DNA from: Plenodomus lindquistii
Taxonomy: Eukaryota; Ascomycota; Dothideomycetes; Pleosporales; Leptosphaeriaceae
Assembly (NCBI GenBank): GCA_025504975.1
Contig: JANUWI010000004.1
Span: 2,232,001 to 2,296,000 of the forward strand
Direction: 5' to 3'
DNA: 64,000 nucleotides
Positions 35,133 to 46,001 of the stretch are shown here, one piece after another. The stretch's first letter is position 1; every line of letters starts with the position of its first letter. The notes beneath the pieces were generated by a model. The model worked only from the letters and a program-made list of their open reading frames with translations. It was not told the origin of the DNA and ran no database searches. Position numbers and translations under genes: made by a program.

Positions 35133-37089
35133 AGTGGGATAGGATGTTGATCTACGGCAATTATAATTGATGAATATTGAAGTAGTTCGCTCTATGTGCC
35201 CATCGTGCTTGTGTTGGGAAAGTAGTCGTAATGCTCTGTTTCTATTGTTGGTGTTAGTAGTACGTCTCCATGAACGCTGCTGCGTTGCAAGGAGACGCTT
35301 CCTCTTCAGCGATACCGACTTTGATGCGTATTCAAAGTTCCTCCTACAATATACAGCCCCAGCACACCATTCAGAATATCTCCTCCCACCACGCCATGAT
35401 ATCCTCCGCTATTGTACGACATGACTCGAGCGCACCCTTAGTCCTACGAGTCTTCACACTTCCGAGCCCTCTCTTCCACGCCAGCATACCGTGTTTACAT
35501 CTTAAATCATTCGCTCATTCGCCCTAACTAGCAGTACTTCATCCCCCCCCCCCCCCCCCCCACCCGCCGCCGCCGCCATCAGTACAGCATGCCTACAAAT
35601 GCCCTAGCTAACCTTTGCACAGGGTCCTTGCATACTATTAACATTCTCTTCTCTGTTTGTAAGATTAAAGCACTAGCATCACCACATCTCAATTCCTTCG
35701 TCAGCAAGACATTTACCCACCTTGATTTTGACACAACCTACACAGAGCATACCATGCCAATTCCCAACGCGCAAACGACTCAGAGTATGCTGGTCAGGCT
35801 TAAACGTAAATAAGAGGGATGCGCGTTTGAAGTAGCACGCTTGAAAGAATAGAAATGAGACTGCTGAACTGGAGAGAGGTTGTGATTTGAATTGTGTTGT
35901 AGAGATGAATGGAGGTTTCTGAGAGAGAGAGAGGCTCTGTATTGCTTTTTACATTGGTTCAAAGGGCTGATGACACGATATCCCGACAGTGTTGGAAAGG
36001 ATGGAAGCTTTCTTTGGTTATAACAAGTTGAAGTTGGATGAAATTTGTTTGAAAACCCTGTTAATAAAAGACACACTTTTTGCTCGTTCCTCTAACCTAC
36101 TCTCGCAGAAAAAAAGAGAAAAAACAAGAAATGGTAGGCTAGATTCTAGCGCTGTGAAGAAATTACATGCATGCATGCGTGTAATCAGATTTCTCCAGTG
36201 CAATCCGTAGAGTCTGTTTGTTGTCATGGGCTGGAATGTAATGCGATAGGCAAGCATAGTTTCTCATTACTTGTGTGCGAATATACGGCTACGCTGCTTT
36301 TCGTCTTGGTAAACATGTTGTCAACGGTCAAGGGTAAGGCTAGAGTTGTCGATTCGTGAGTGCTACTCTAATACTGGCACATCGCGGTGCAACCATCGAT
36401 CGTCGTGGGTAGTATCGCGTCACGTTTCAAACATTGGTACCAAGGCAAAGAAGTCGCGTGCACAGAGTAAACTGTTTGTAATTCCTCCTTTGTCCCATTC
36501 TCGCATGCCCCCCTCCATTGATCTTCCTAACTCCCAAGAAAAAAGGTAACGTAATATAGCTACATAGAAGAGATAAAAAGTTCGAGCTCCCGCCACTCAC
36601 TCGCAAAGCGAACAAGCGCGTAACCCTCCCCCCAACGGTGTCCCCTTCCAAACCAAGAAACAGCCAAACGCAAAATTGGGGAGGGGAACAAGAAGCCACG
36701 TATCCCCGGGATAAAAAAGTTTCAATGCAAGTGCTAATCATGTTACAACAGTCGCCAAATCGCTAAAGCACTTTGCAATAATGGGTGTGGGTGGATCTAG
36801 CCGTTCGTCGCGAGACTACAGTTGTACAGCTAGCTATCGACCATGCGTCAAAGGTGAAAAGGAAATTCGTAAAACAAGAGGGCTGCGAAGCCGTAAGGGG
36901 CGACTGGTCTCGCCGAAATGAACAAAAAAGGAAGGCGAGTGCCGTGCTAGGACAGGTCTATGGGTCGTGAATCTCATGTTTATAGGGTATCAGTTTCTTT
37001 TGGGCGAGAACTTTTTTCGGTCAAGTGTGCGCGAGAGGTTGTGGGATGCCCTTCGATTCGCACGTTGTGGTACAGGGTTCGTGATCGAT
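35133..37089. other. Convergent gene-free region EXO5 / VAC7
   Basis: 1.96 kb between two stops. It holds a C19 run, a short CCG repeat, GA-rich and GCAT-type simple repeats, and AT-rich stretches. Only short chance frames occur. It probably includes the VAC7 3' UTR. Confidence 0.5.
35543..35578. repeat. C19 homopolymer plus (CCG)n
   Basis: A run of 19 C, one A, then about four CCG units. Length is uncertain by nature. Confidence 0.8.
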
Positions 37090-40000
37090 TCAATGCGGCT
37101 CCAGCTTCTTCGTGGTCCTGCGGTTGAATCTTCCAAGTGCTTTTGATGGTACAGGGTGCGTTAAGTTCATCCTCTTCCCCAGGGCTCTTTCCAGACCCTC
37201 TCCGTCGACCAGTTTCTTCCTCTCCTTGTCTGGGTCATAATGGTACGTTGCTGTGATCGACACCGAATGGAGTGATGTACTCAGAGGCAGGGTGTATTTG
37301 AAGATGCCGCGGACAATAAGCTCGAACGGGTACTGCAGAACTTCTTCCCAGCGCTCTGAGCCACCGGCTTCTGTCTTGTTGCCGGGTTTGATGAGGTGTA
37401 TTTCGCCAATAGATTGCTCCACACGGCGATCGAAGAAGGATCCCTCAAATGTCAATGGGGAATCAAACTTGCTTATGCGGCCAAGCAGCATTGTGCGAAG
37501 CTCGCCATCGTCAATGGGATCGGTCCCTTCATCGATGCCGTCGGCAACGTTAATCTCCTCGCCAGCTTCATGAATGATGCGATCCACGTGTAGCCAGTCC
37601 TCTTCGTTGCCTTTGGGACCGTTCCCATGTTCGCGCCACCACTTGTCTGTGCCAACGTGTTTGCTCTTTGCGAATATGCTCACTTCTACGTCAGAGATGG
37701 TGATGCCAATAATGTTCGGGTTCGTGGCATTTACGGCGAGATCAAACATAATCTCTTCTTGACTGGCGACGACATTGAGTACCTCGTCCACTACGAGGCC
37801 GACGAGAGGCTTTGTGGTTGCAAACACGAGGCCGACTGAGCTGAAGATGACAACTAAAAGTAGTATCGAGAGTACGAGGCATCCGGCGAACCTGCGACAC
37901 CATCCTCCATTCTGACGATGTCGACGTTCCAGGTGGCGTATTGTAGCGCTGTTTCTCCGCCGAGGAGTTCGCACACGCGGACTTCGGCCCGATGGGATCA
38001 GCGGCGTCCGCTCATCATCGGCGACGTGCTCCACATCGATGTCGTAAGCGGCTGAATATTCTCCATGTTTTTTGCTGCCGTTAGTGCTGCCGTTGCCAAC
38101 ACTAAACGTGTGGAAGCGGGGACTGTTGGGTTGCGAAACCTGTCTTGACGATGGCCCGCGTGCGCGTGATGACTGCGACATTGATGCGTCGCTCTCCATA
38201 ACTAAATGATTCAGCGCTCCGCGTCCTTGGCCATGTCTTCCGATGTGATGATGGTGGCTGCCACCGCCCGTTCGACCAGAGTTGATGCGAATTGTGCCAT
38301 TGCCCTGATCCATTGCATCTCCATCGATGCTCGGATTGTTGTAGGGGTTGGTGAACTTCATGCTACTCTTCTTGTTCGGATTCTTGTGTGCGTCACGAAT
38401 TGCCAATCGTGGATCAGCAAGACTAGTGATGGATGTCATACTCGGAGTGCGCGAGTGATGCTGGCGGCTTCGATGTGGTTGCTGCTCGGGTGGGTTCGAT
38501 TCGTAAATGAATGTGGCGTCAGAGTCGGAGGAGTTCTCGTCGACTGCACTTGCGACTTTCTGCTCAAAGACATCTGCTTTTGATGAAGCTTTGCGGTGGC
38601 CAGCGTTAGTGCCCGAATAAAAATAGCTAGAGGAGGAAGACTGGGGAGAAAGTATGCGCATCTCTGGACTTGGGGGAGACATTGTCAACATGGACCGTCG
38701 GTCATCATATGAGCGATACGAGAGCGGACTTTCCAGTGAGGATGTGGTATTAGAGCGCGAGCCAACTTGTGGACGACTGGGAGTGTTATAGTGGTACGAA
38801 ATATATGATGACCTACCGGTGCCTGAGTTGATCGATGGCGCTTTGCGCTTCGGCGGTTCCCGTTTCTTCCTTGGGCGTATCGTTTCGTTGCTTGGTTTCA
38901 AGCGCAAGCTCCCGTCTACGCGTCCGGATGACGAGCGGTCTTGGTTTCCAATTGTGGGTTGTGCGACTGAGGGCACTGTCTCCGTCTCCACTGTCATGTT
39001 GCGCAGAGGTGGATCCGTACGAGACCTAGTCGAGAGCGACGAGAGCGAGGGTTTTGAGGACACGGTGGTCGGGCGTTGTGAGGAGGCGGCGCGCTTCTCC
39101 TGCATCTTACCTTTCCTGCCGGACCTGGTGGCGCTGTCGCTGCCACTCTCCGTGTTCTTGCTGTTGTTGATTCTGGTGCTGAGGTCTTCGGTGACTTTGG
39201 ACGAGCTGACGTCATTGCGTTCTTCGTCTGAAGTCTTGGATGTAGATGCCGTGGGTAGGAAACTGATTGGAAGTGTCAGCAAAGTTTTACCGTTTGTGTA
39301 CGATTTTTGGCCGATTCCATTCTTAGTTGCAACGGGCGGCATGCATGCATAATGATTACGAAGAGTGGGGCGATTGCGGGGAAAGGCCTACCTTTGCGGC
39401 TCGAGACCGTCAAAGCCAGGCGTGGCAGGCAAACTCGATTCCTGGACAGTCGCAAGCTTTGGGGCGGCACCGCTGGCACCGCGAGACGGCGCCTTGGTGG
39501 TCATGACCGGCTCGTCTGGTTCACTGGCAGATGCGTCGTCTCTGACGGGAAAACGAGCGAGCGAGGCGGGCGACGAGCTCTGGACGACAATGGCGGGGGT
39601 GGACTGCGCCTCTGGCTTCTTGATTTGGGAGCGCAGGGAGTTGGCGCGCGAGCGAGAGCCGCCTTCGTCGCCTGGGGGTGGAGAGCGTAGACGCGGCGAT
39701 AGGGGCCAATGGGGGGTGGTGTCGCCGGAATTGGAGCCTGAGACCGACTTGGGCGGGCGGGCGGGTCTCACGGTGTCGGTGGACGACGTGGGCGTGAGCT
39801 CTGGGATGCTCGTCGACGACAGGGCGCGCTGTATCGAGGCCGCAGAGGGAGGCTTGGCAGTCGAGGCGGCCTGACTGGGGACGCGGCTGGGGCTCACATC
39901 GGTGCTGCTCTTGCGTGAACGGAAGCCCGCCCTCGAGCTGGTGCCTGGGGCTGCTGTGGTGCGTTGGGGTGGGCGTGCTGGCGAAGCGTCGCGCGACGAG

Positions 40001-40347
40001 AGCGGAGACGTGGCTGAGGAAGGAGAGGCAGAAGCGTTGAGCCCTCGCGCCCCAACAAGCGAGTGGCTCCGCAGCGGTGCAGGCGGGGCAGGTTCAGCCG
40101 GAGCAGCAGCAGAGTTGGCTGCTCGGTGGGCCTTGTTGACAGGCTTGTCACGGGGTGGTGGTGCGTGTGCTGGGGCGTGATGTGCGGTGTTGGTGGTGGT
40201 GGTGGTGGTGGTGGATGTAGTGGAAGTAGTGGATGCAGGTGCAGGCGTAGGCGTAGGCGTAGGCGCAGGCGCAGGCGAGGGCTCTGCAGACTCCATGACG
40301 CCCGTCATCGATTGGAAGCCGTCGTCGTCGGCGGCCGTCGAGGTCAT
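37090..40347 (-). CDS. VAC7: Vacuolar segregation protein Vac7
   Basis: A vacuolar membrane activator of the Fab1 PI(3)P 5-kinase complex. Two exons (39392-40347, 37090-39262) with a 129-bp intron give about 1042 aa; the intron borders are the only in-frame CAATCAG acceptor choice. The N-terminal about 750 residues are Ser/Thr/Pro-rich and disordered, including a Thr run and Ala-Pro/Thr-Pro repeats. A basic stretch precedes one membrane span (CLVLSILLLVVIFSSVGLVF), followed by a conserved luminal domain with NATNPNIIGITISDVEVSIFA, the Vac7 signature. The C-terminus ends in KKLEPH. The exon joint is inferred; the C-terminal identification is firm. Confidence 0.87.
40190..40280. repeat. GGT and GTAGGC-type repeats inside VAC7 exon 1
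   Basis: A (GGT)n tract of about eight copies (Thr run on the minus strand) and a 6-bp GGCGTA/GGCGCA array encoding the Ala-Pro/Thr-Pro repeats near the Vac7 N-terminus. Confidence 0.8.
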
Positions 40348-42583
40348 GATGGCAGTGGGAGTGGTGGGAGTGGTGCAGTCGTCTCAATCTGCATGCTGCG
40401 CGCGCGATTCGGCGGATGCTGGCTGACGAGGGCCGGGACAGCAGCGAGGCCAGTGCCGTCACCGTCACGCACAATCGACGGGGCGCTCCGGCCAGCACGC
40501 GGCAGGCGGTCGTTGGACGGCGCCGCTGCGCGGGGAGTTCGCTGGCAAGGCAGGGACACTGTGGCGTGCAGACGATGGGCGCATTTGCAGCGGGGGGGTG
40601 GTGATGTTGGGGGGGCGTCGACTGGGGAGACGTCTAGGGGCGAGCGGCCAGACAGGTGCCAGACGTCGGGGCTTGGGCTGTCATTGCACTGTAATCAGCC
40701 TGCCAGCTGCCAGCTGCCAGTTGCAGTGCCCTGCTTTCCGCATTGGAATTTGGCGCCCGGCCCGCCCGCGCTGACGGAAGATGCGCGCCGACTTTCAGGC
40801 ACGAACCGAAGCCTGCCAGCGCACACAAAGACACTCCATCTACATGGCCAGAAACACGGCGAATGGCACCTCTACGGCACTGTCAGCAGCCGCTTACAGC
40901 AACCACGACAGCCAGGATAATTGCGTCAAATGACTGCTGCACATGCGCGAACCGGCTGTGCTACGCTCGCGCCCTCGACTGCCACTCCTAGAGCGCACCG
41001 CCGCACCCTACTCCATAGGGCTATCCGCCGTATGTACTCTAATGCGCGCGAGCATAGTTATGGGTCCGCACAAGCAAACGCTCGTGCTGCAGCCTGCATC
41101 AACACCGTCCACGACTGCGAGCCCTCCACGTGCCATGCCACCCACGCACAACCCTCACCGCCTCCCAAAGCATCCTAAATGCGTGGGCTGCACAATCACC
41201 CTCCGTGTCTGACAAGATACGCTGCCTGTCCCACTGACTCTGGCCCCCAATCGTCTCATCTCATCTCATCTCATACCAAAGGGTACACCATTTCTTTATC
41301 CTTCCGTCTGTCGAGTGACACAAACTGCATACATAGCCTTCCGTCTACGGTCCGTTTGTACATCCCTCTGTGAGCAGCGGTCAGTGTTTTGGGAAGCTGT
41401 GTCGATCAAAAGGCGTGTTGTTTGCTGATGTTGTCTCGTTTCAGCTATCCGACGGCGATAGTAAGCCTCGTCAGAGTCTCTGGCCATCGTGACTGTACAC
41501 TAGTCATTCCGAGTGGGTATGTTTGCTTGAAACAGTTTACTCTGCGGCGTAGTTGGCTAGGAGATATACTCCGTGAAAAAACAAAGACGGTCTGGACTTG
41601 ATGGCTGTCCATCTCAAAGCATGGCGGTGTAAAAATTTGTGCAATCAGTATGCCAGACAAATGGCCTCGTGAAAATGAACAACACAACACTGCGCAGATC
41701 CACGACGTAGGGTAAATATCGAGTCAGTAAATAATCTTGTGTATGGGACATCTTTTTTGGATCTCGTGATGAGGACCGTCTCGCGTATCGTAGCAGTGTC
41801 AAGAGCATTGACGTAGAATGTTCGGCCGAGCCTGCTTGCAATGCCCCGATACTTCATCGTGGCTATTTCGTAGCATGTGAGCCTTGGGCATGTTTTGTTT
41901 TGGAGACAGTTGGATTACTTTTTTCTTAGCAAGTTTTGAGGAGCCTGTTCTCGCCAGGCATTTCCTGGAAGCGCAATACCTGGTGCTCTTCATCAACGAT
42001 ATGACAAAGGTTATTAATCGACAAAACACTGCAGCCCAAATCAAAACTGCATTTGTGTTGATGCTGATGTTGCCGGACAAGCCAACCATGGTGAAGCGTA
42101 TAAGCCAAAGTAGGCCTAGCTCCGACGCGCGGTCACGGGATTTCAGAAGGTACCTTCCCAGCAGCCGTGAGGTTGCGGGGCCCCAGTTGGGTTTGCCCTA
42201 CTCTTGCGGACGCATCAAACACGTCCAATGCTCGTACTCAAGACGAAGCCTTTGACGCCCTTTGTTCTTTCAGCTCCCACAGCGCGTAGCCATCGGGTGG
42301 GGTGATGTCGCTTACTAGCCCACCGCTGAGTCCGCTGGAGTGTTAGCTTTCACTTTCACTTTCACTTTCACCTGCACTCGCATTGATGATCCACAGAGTA
42401 GCAGTTTCTCTACACAGTGCAAAAATGCACGATGCAACGTAGAGATAAATATATTGCGCGCCATGACATTTAGTTCCCAAAATATTCACACCCCACTCAG
42501 CAATCGCAGCACCTACACACCTTGAAACCCTCAAATCTTGATCTGTAGCTTCACAACCAGTCGCACGCGTCCAGGTCGTCACA
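40348..42583. other. Divergent gene-free region VAC7 / uncharacterised gene
   Basis: 2.2 kb. The VAC7-proximal 600 bp are GC-rich and hold a long plus-strand frame (40063-40920) that is low-complexity and partly antisense to VAC7; I do not accept it. The rest has only short frames. A (TTTCAC)4 repeat lies near the right end. Confidence 0.5.
42348..42371. repeat. (TTTCAC)4 repeat
   Basis: Four exact TTTCAC units about 210 bp upstream of the next coding start. Confidence 0.8.
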
Positions 42584-43450
42584 ATGAATACATCCAAATA
42601 CGCACCGAAAACACCAGCTGAAAGTCTCGCCCAGTCAAAAGCTGACAAGCTAAACAAAGACAAAGAGCGGGCAACTCGTCTATTGGGGCGGCTACGATGG
42701 AAGGCTGAGATGCTCATGTGGTCTTACTATCGCACCATGGAGATTGTGCAAGCAGAGCTTCAAAAGAACAGCCATCACGAGATACACCACTCTTTGCAGA
42801 GTGGAGCGACAAGTGCAAGTGCTCTCCGTCCCCGCCCCACCAATTCGAGAGCTAACATGGCCCAGAAACAAGCCGAGTCGATGTTCAAGGTTGATTTCTT
42901 CGAGTGGTACACTCTTCTCGAACGCTACATGACCGACTGTCTTGCTGTATTTGGCTTCAGCGTCTCCGCTTCTGCTCCCCGCAATAATGTCAACGCTCTT
43001 CGGTACCTCACAAACCCAGACCTCTATGCCACGCGTCCCCTGGCGTCACATGCTTTCCATGCCAATCTGCTCGAAGCGCTAGACGACGAGAAGTGCCCAT
43101 TGCATACATCGCTTGGCGTACAAGAGGTCCGAATCCAGCTTGGACTAGCCAAAGACTATCGCAACGCGTGGAAGGGCGCTGATGAAAAGGCAGTGTTGAT
43201 GTCAAAGGCTGCTGAAGATGAGGAGGCTCGCAAACACACTGCACTACAAGACCTACAGCTCGAAATTATGTTGAGAACAATTATCATAGGGTGTGAACAG
43301 GCCTACCAGGTCGTCCAAACTCACAATGGTACTGCGAATGGGAACCCTCTCACCGGTCGCGATTTTCAGCCTCAGACCTACGCATACACCAGCATGGAAA
43401 CCGACGATCAGCCTTTTGAGTACATGGAGGATGCTATGGACCTAGACTAA
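42584..43450 (+). CDS. Uncharacterised protein, 288 aa
   Basis: A single open frame with a clean ATG and no need for introns. I do not recognise the family. The protein starts with a charged, Lys-rich helix (SLAQSKADKLNKDKERATR) and then has aromatic-rich amphipathic segments (LRWKAEMLMWSYYRTMEIV, FFEWYTLLERYMTDCL). A second helical region holds FHANLLEALDDEKC and VQEVRIQLGLAKDYRNAWKGA, with an EDEEARK coiled-coil-like stretch after it. The C-terminus is acidic (EYMEDAMDLD). There is no signal peptide or membrane span, so it is probably soluble and largely helical. The well-ordered composition and normal codon use argue that it is real. Confidence 0.75.
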   Translation: MNTSKYAPKTPAESLAQSKADKLNKDKERATRLLGRLRWKAEMLMWSYYRTMEIVQAELQKNSHHEIHHSLQSGATSASALRPRPTNSRANMAQKQAESMFKVDFFEWYTLLERYMTDCLAVFGFSVSASAPRNNVNALRYLTNPDLYATRPLASHAFHANLLEALDDEKCPLHTSLGVQEVRIQLGLAKDYRNAWKGADEKAVLMSKAAEDEEARKHTALQDLQLEIMLRTIIIGCEQAYQVVQTHNGTANGNPLTGRDFQPQTYAYTSMETDDQPFEYMEDAMDLD

Positions 43451-43571
43451 GGTGTATTGGTATTGTACATTCCTTCTATCGCCATCGAACCGTCACAATG
43501 TGCACGCTCACGCACCATGCTGATTGCCTAGCCGTAAGTCTCCCCATCTCAGCGTCAAGCTTCTTCCCGTG

Positions 43572-44240
43572 TCACCGCTCGTCCTCCAGCCTTTCTTGAA
43601 TACCCACAATATCACACATATCAACTCGTTGTTCCTGCTCTATTCCCGCCTTCTGCATCAAATCCAAATCCTGTACCTTGTCATCCTGTAACACACTGTC
43701 CGCTCGTTCCCTATTGCATGTTCCCATCTGCACCCTCTTCTGCCTTTCTGTCTCCTCCTTGTGCTCCCATGCACACCTCTCTTTACACTCTCCGCATACA
43801 CCCCTCTTGCAAACCCTCATACTGTATCTCCAATCCTTGCGTCTGAGCATGCTCTGACAATGTGCACAGTCTAAAGGGATAACGACAGTCTCCAGATCGC
43901 CACGCCGTCGAGCAATGCTTAGGCCTTTGCTTGTTCGGGTCTCAAATGACCTCTCCTCATTCGTCTGTGATTTGACACCGTCTAGGACGACCAAGCTGTC
44001 GACTTTGCACCACCAGGCTGGGCGGTTCGCTGATGCTGTTCGCGCACCTACCGATGTGCATACGAAGGCGATTCTCGATGCGTTGCGATCCGGGAAGAGA
44101 CATTCGCCTGTTGTCGACCTGGGAGGCGCGAATTTCTGAGATGTTTGTTGCGGCGCTGGTGAACATGGTGTTTCTTCCTGGGTGGTTTTGGATAATGCCG
44201 TAATCGCATTTGTAGATGTGTTCGACTTTGTGTTGGTCAT
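43572..44240 (-). CDS. Cys-rich hypothetical protein, 222 aa
   Basis: An intronless frame on the minus strand, convergent with the 288-aa gene at 121 bp. The N-terminal 60 residues are Thr/Ser/Asn-rich. Around residues 120-160 six cysteines fall in the pattern C-x2-C-x15-C-x4-C-x2-C-x3-C (CAHCQSM, then CKRGVCGECKERC), followed by a long charged helix rich in Glu, Lys and Arg. The pattern suggests a zinc-binding knuckle pair, but I know no family with it. It could be a lineage-specific protein or a chance frame. Length and a non-repetitive Cys motif favour a real gene moderately. Confidence 0.5.
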   Translation of the reverse strand: MTNTKSNTSTNAITALSKTTQEETPCSPAPQQTSQKFAPPRSTTGECLFPDRNASRIAFVCTSVGARTASANRPAWWCKVDSLVVLDGVKSQTNEERSFETRTSKGLSIARRRGDLETVVIPLDCAHCQSMLRRKDWRYSMRVCKRGVCGECKERCAWEHKEETERQKRVQMGTCNRERADSVLQDDKVQDLDLMQKAGIEQEQRVDMCDIVGIQERLEDER

Positions 44241-44699
44241 TTTGACTGGGAATTCTTCAAGCCAGAGTGAGAGTATTTGTTCGACGGAGAGACCATGTCC
44301 TCTGCCTTTTTGTTACATGCAGCATACTTGTAAAAATCACATTATCTCTTCTTCAAGGCATTTCCTAGTCATGCATACGCACACCATCCGCATTGTTGTT
44401 TCTGGTTCATTGCGCCTACACATAGCAGGTACAAATCCAATCTTCCCAAAGACTTTCTGGGTATGTTACACAACAATCGTCGTACGCAATTGGTGTTCAC
44501 AGAGCTGAAACATCCATGTCCAGGATGACGCGGTCAACTCCATCACCACCTCTAGCGCAACAATGTTACAGATGTGATTGCACCATCATGCACGAACAAA
44601 ACCCTCCAAAAGTCTAAAATAGACAAGGACAATGTGCAATTACCCAAAGTCATGCAACTAACTGACTCTCCAAGATCCCAAAATTCCCCAATCCACGCA
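44241..44699. other. Intergenic, no gene seen
   Basis: 460 bp upstream of the Cys-rich gene and downstream of the GNAT gene. AT-rich, with no repeats. Confidence 0.4.
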
Positions 44700-45428
44700 T
44701 CACCCCCTCCCATCCTCATCCCCATCACCCACCTCCCCCCTCACCATCACCATCCCACACCCCTCCAACACCCCCTCCTCCAACCCAACCCCCCTCGTCC
44801 AAACCAACGCCCTCAACACCTCCCCCTCCAGCACCCCATCCACCCCCCAAATCCCCCTCTCCTCAAACCCCAACCGCCTAAACACGCCCACCGACGCCTC
44901 ATTCCCCTTTAAACAGTACCCAGCAAACGCCGTCACACCTCTCACATCCTCATACCAACGCAACAGCGCAGCCGCAGCCTCGGTTGCGTAGCCGTGCCCG
45001 TGGAAGCGCGGGTCGAGACCAAAGCCTATGTCTGGGATACGCGGGGCGTGCGCGTGGCGCGCGAGTTGCATGGATATTGTTCCTATGGGTTGGAGGTTTT
45101 TGCTGTATTGTGAAAATGGGATGATTGGTTCATCATCGTCTTGCGTTTGCGTTTGCGGTATAGTTTCTCCAGAGGAGTCGCGCGGTCGGAGGGAAATGAC
45201 ATAGCGTCCGTAGCCTATCCTTTCCATCTTCTCCGCGCCGGTGGCTATGAAGTGTCGTCCGAATTCTAGGCCTGAGGGTGAGGCTGAGGACGCGGCAGAT
45301 GTGTTTGCGTGTTTACCAGGGACGCTGTGCACATGTGCGTAGACAAAGGCGCAGTGTGTGTCGTTGCTGGGATCGTAGTGCGAGATGTAGAGACGGGGAG
45401 TGGTGATGTGGAAATTGTAGTCTAGCAT
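44700..45428 (-). CDS. GNAT-family N-acetyltransferase
   Basis: An acetyl-CoA-dependent N-acetyltransferase of the RimJ/RimL-like (Acetyltransf_3) type. From the ATG at 45428 it has 242 aa; the frame continues upstream only from a TTG. The N-terminus FHITTPRLYISHYD is the usual first strand with the Thr-Pro-Arg-Leu motif. Strand beta4 is near PIGTISMQLARH, the acetyl-CoA site is DPRFHGHGYATEAAAALLRW (R/Q-x-x-G-x-A type), and NEASVGVFRRLGFEERG is the C-terminal block. The last 80 codons are almost purely G-ending, giving a Gly/Glu/Val-rich tail. Substrate unknown; no signal peptide. Confidence 0.85.
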   Translation of the reverse strand: MLDYNFHITTPRLYISHYDPSNDTHCAFVYAHVHSVPGKHANTSAASSASPSGLEFGRHFIATGAEKMERIGYGRYVISLRPRDSSGETIPQTQTQDDDEPIIPFSQYSKNLQPIGTISMQLARHAHAPRIPDIGFGLDPRFHGHGYATEAAAALLRWYEDVRGVTAFAGYCLKGNEASVGVFRRLGFEERGIWGVDGVLEGEVLRALVWTRGVGLEEGVLEGCGMVMVRGEVGDGDEDGRG

Positions 45429-46001
45429 TTTATTGTATTTTCTGAAGAAAGTTGTGAAAATCAACTTAAATGGGCAGTGTGAGGGTGGTTTCTCGGATTG
45501 ATGTTGTAGTTTTGGGGAGATGGATGCTGGCGTGGTTTGTGGGTACGTTGGTCTTTTACACCTGCCCTATTTGGAACATTGGACGGCTTTTAGTGCTTAC
45601 AGTCCTTTTTTGGTGTGGAGTAATTGGGTGGTCTGGGAGGGTCCTTCGTTGCGACGTGGTGGGGTGAGCTCTACACGTCCAGTATCGATGTTGACAGGAT
45701 GGGGCTTTGAGGCGGACGTAGCTGCTCGGTGACCGGTACAGACCAAGGTCCGAGTCCCTTATCAACCTGCCGTGAAGGCTTATGTTTGCTGTGTCGAAAT
45801 GCAATATGGCGTAACAATTTGATATTCGCTAGCGCTGCTGACAGTACCTTCAATATGGGGATAAGTCGCAGCCTCGTCTATTGACAAGTCGACACTCGTG
45901 TTACGTATTGTCAGTTCGTACAGTGGGTGCTCATTGGGCTCAATTACACGTTGGCAGACAAAATTCTACTTCATCACGTATTGCATTCTTGATGGGTGAA
46001 T
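45429..46001. other. Intergenic: GNAT promoter, ATG15 3' region
   Basis: 570 bp. A 65-codon plus-strand frame (45470-45667) encodes two hydrophobic segments (see findings) but is not supported enough to call. Confidence 0.4.

Noticed and set aside
40063..40920. 285-codon plus-strand frame
   Set aside because: Partly antisense to VAC7 exon 1 and dominated by repeats; unlikely coding.
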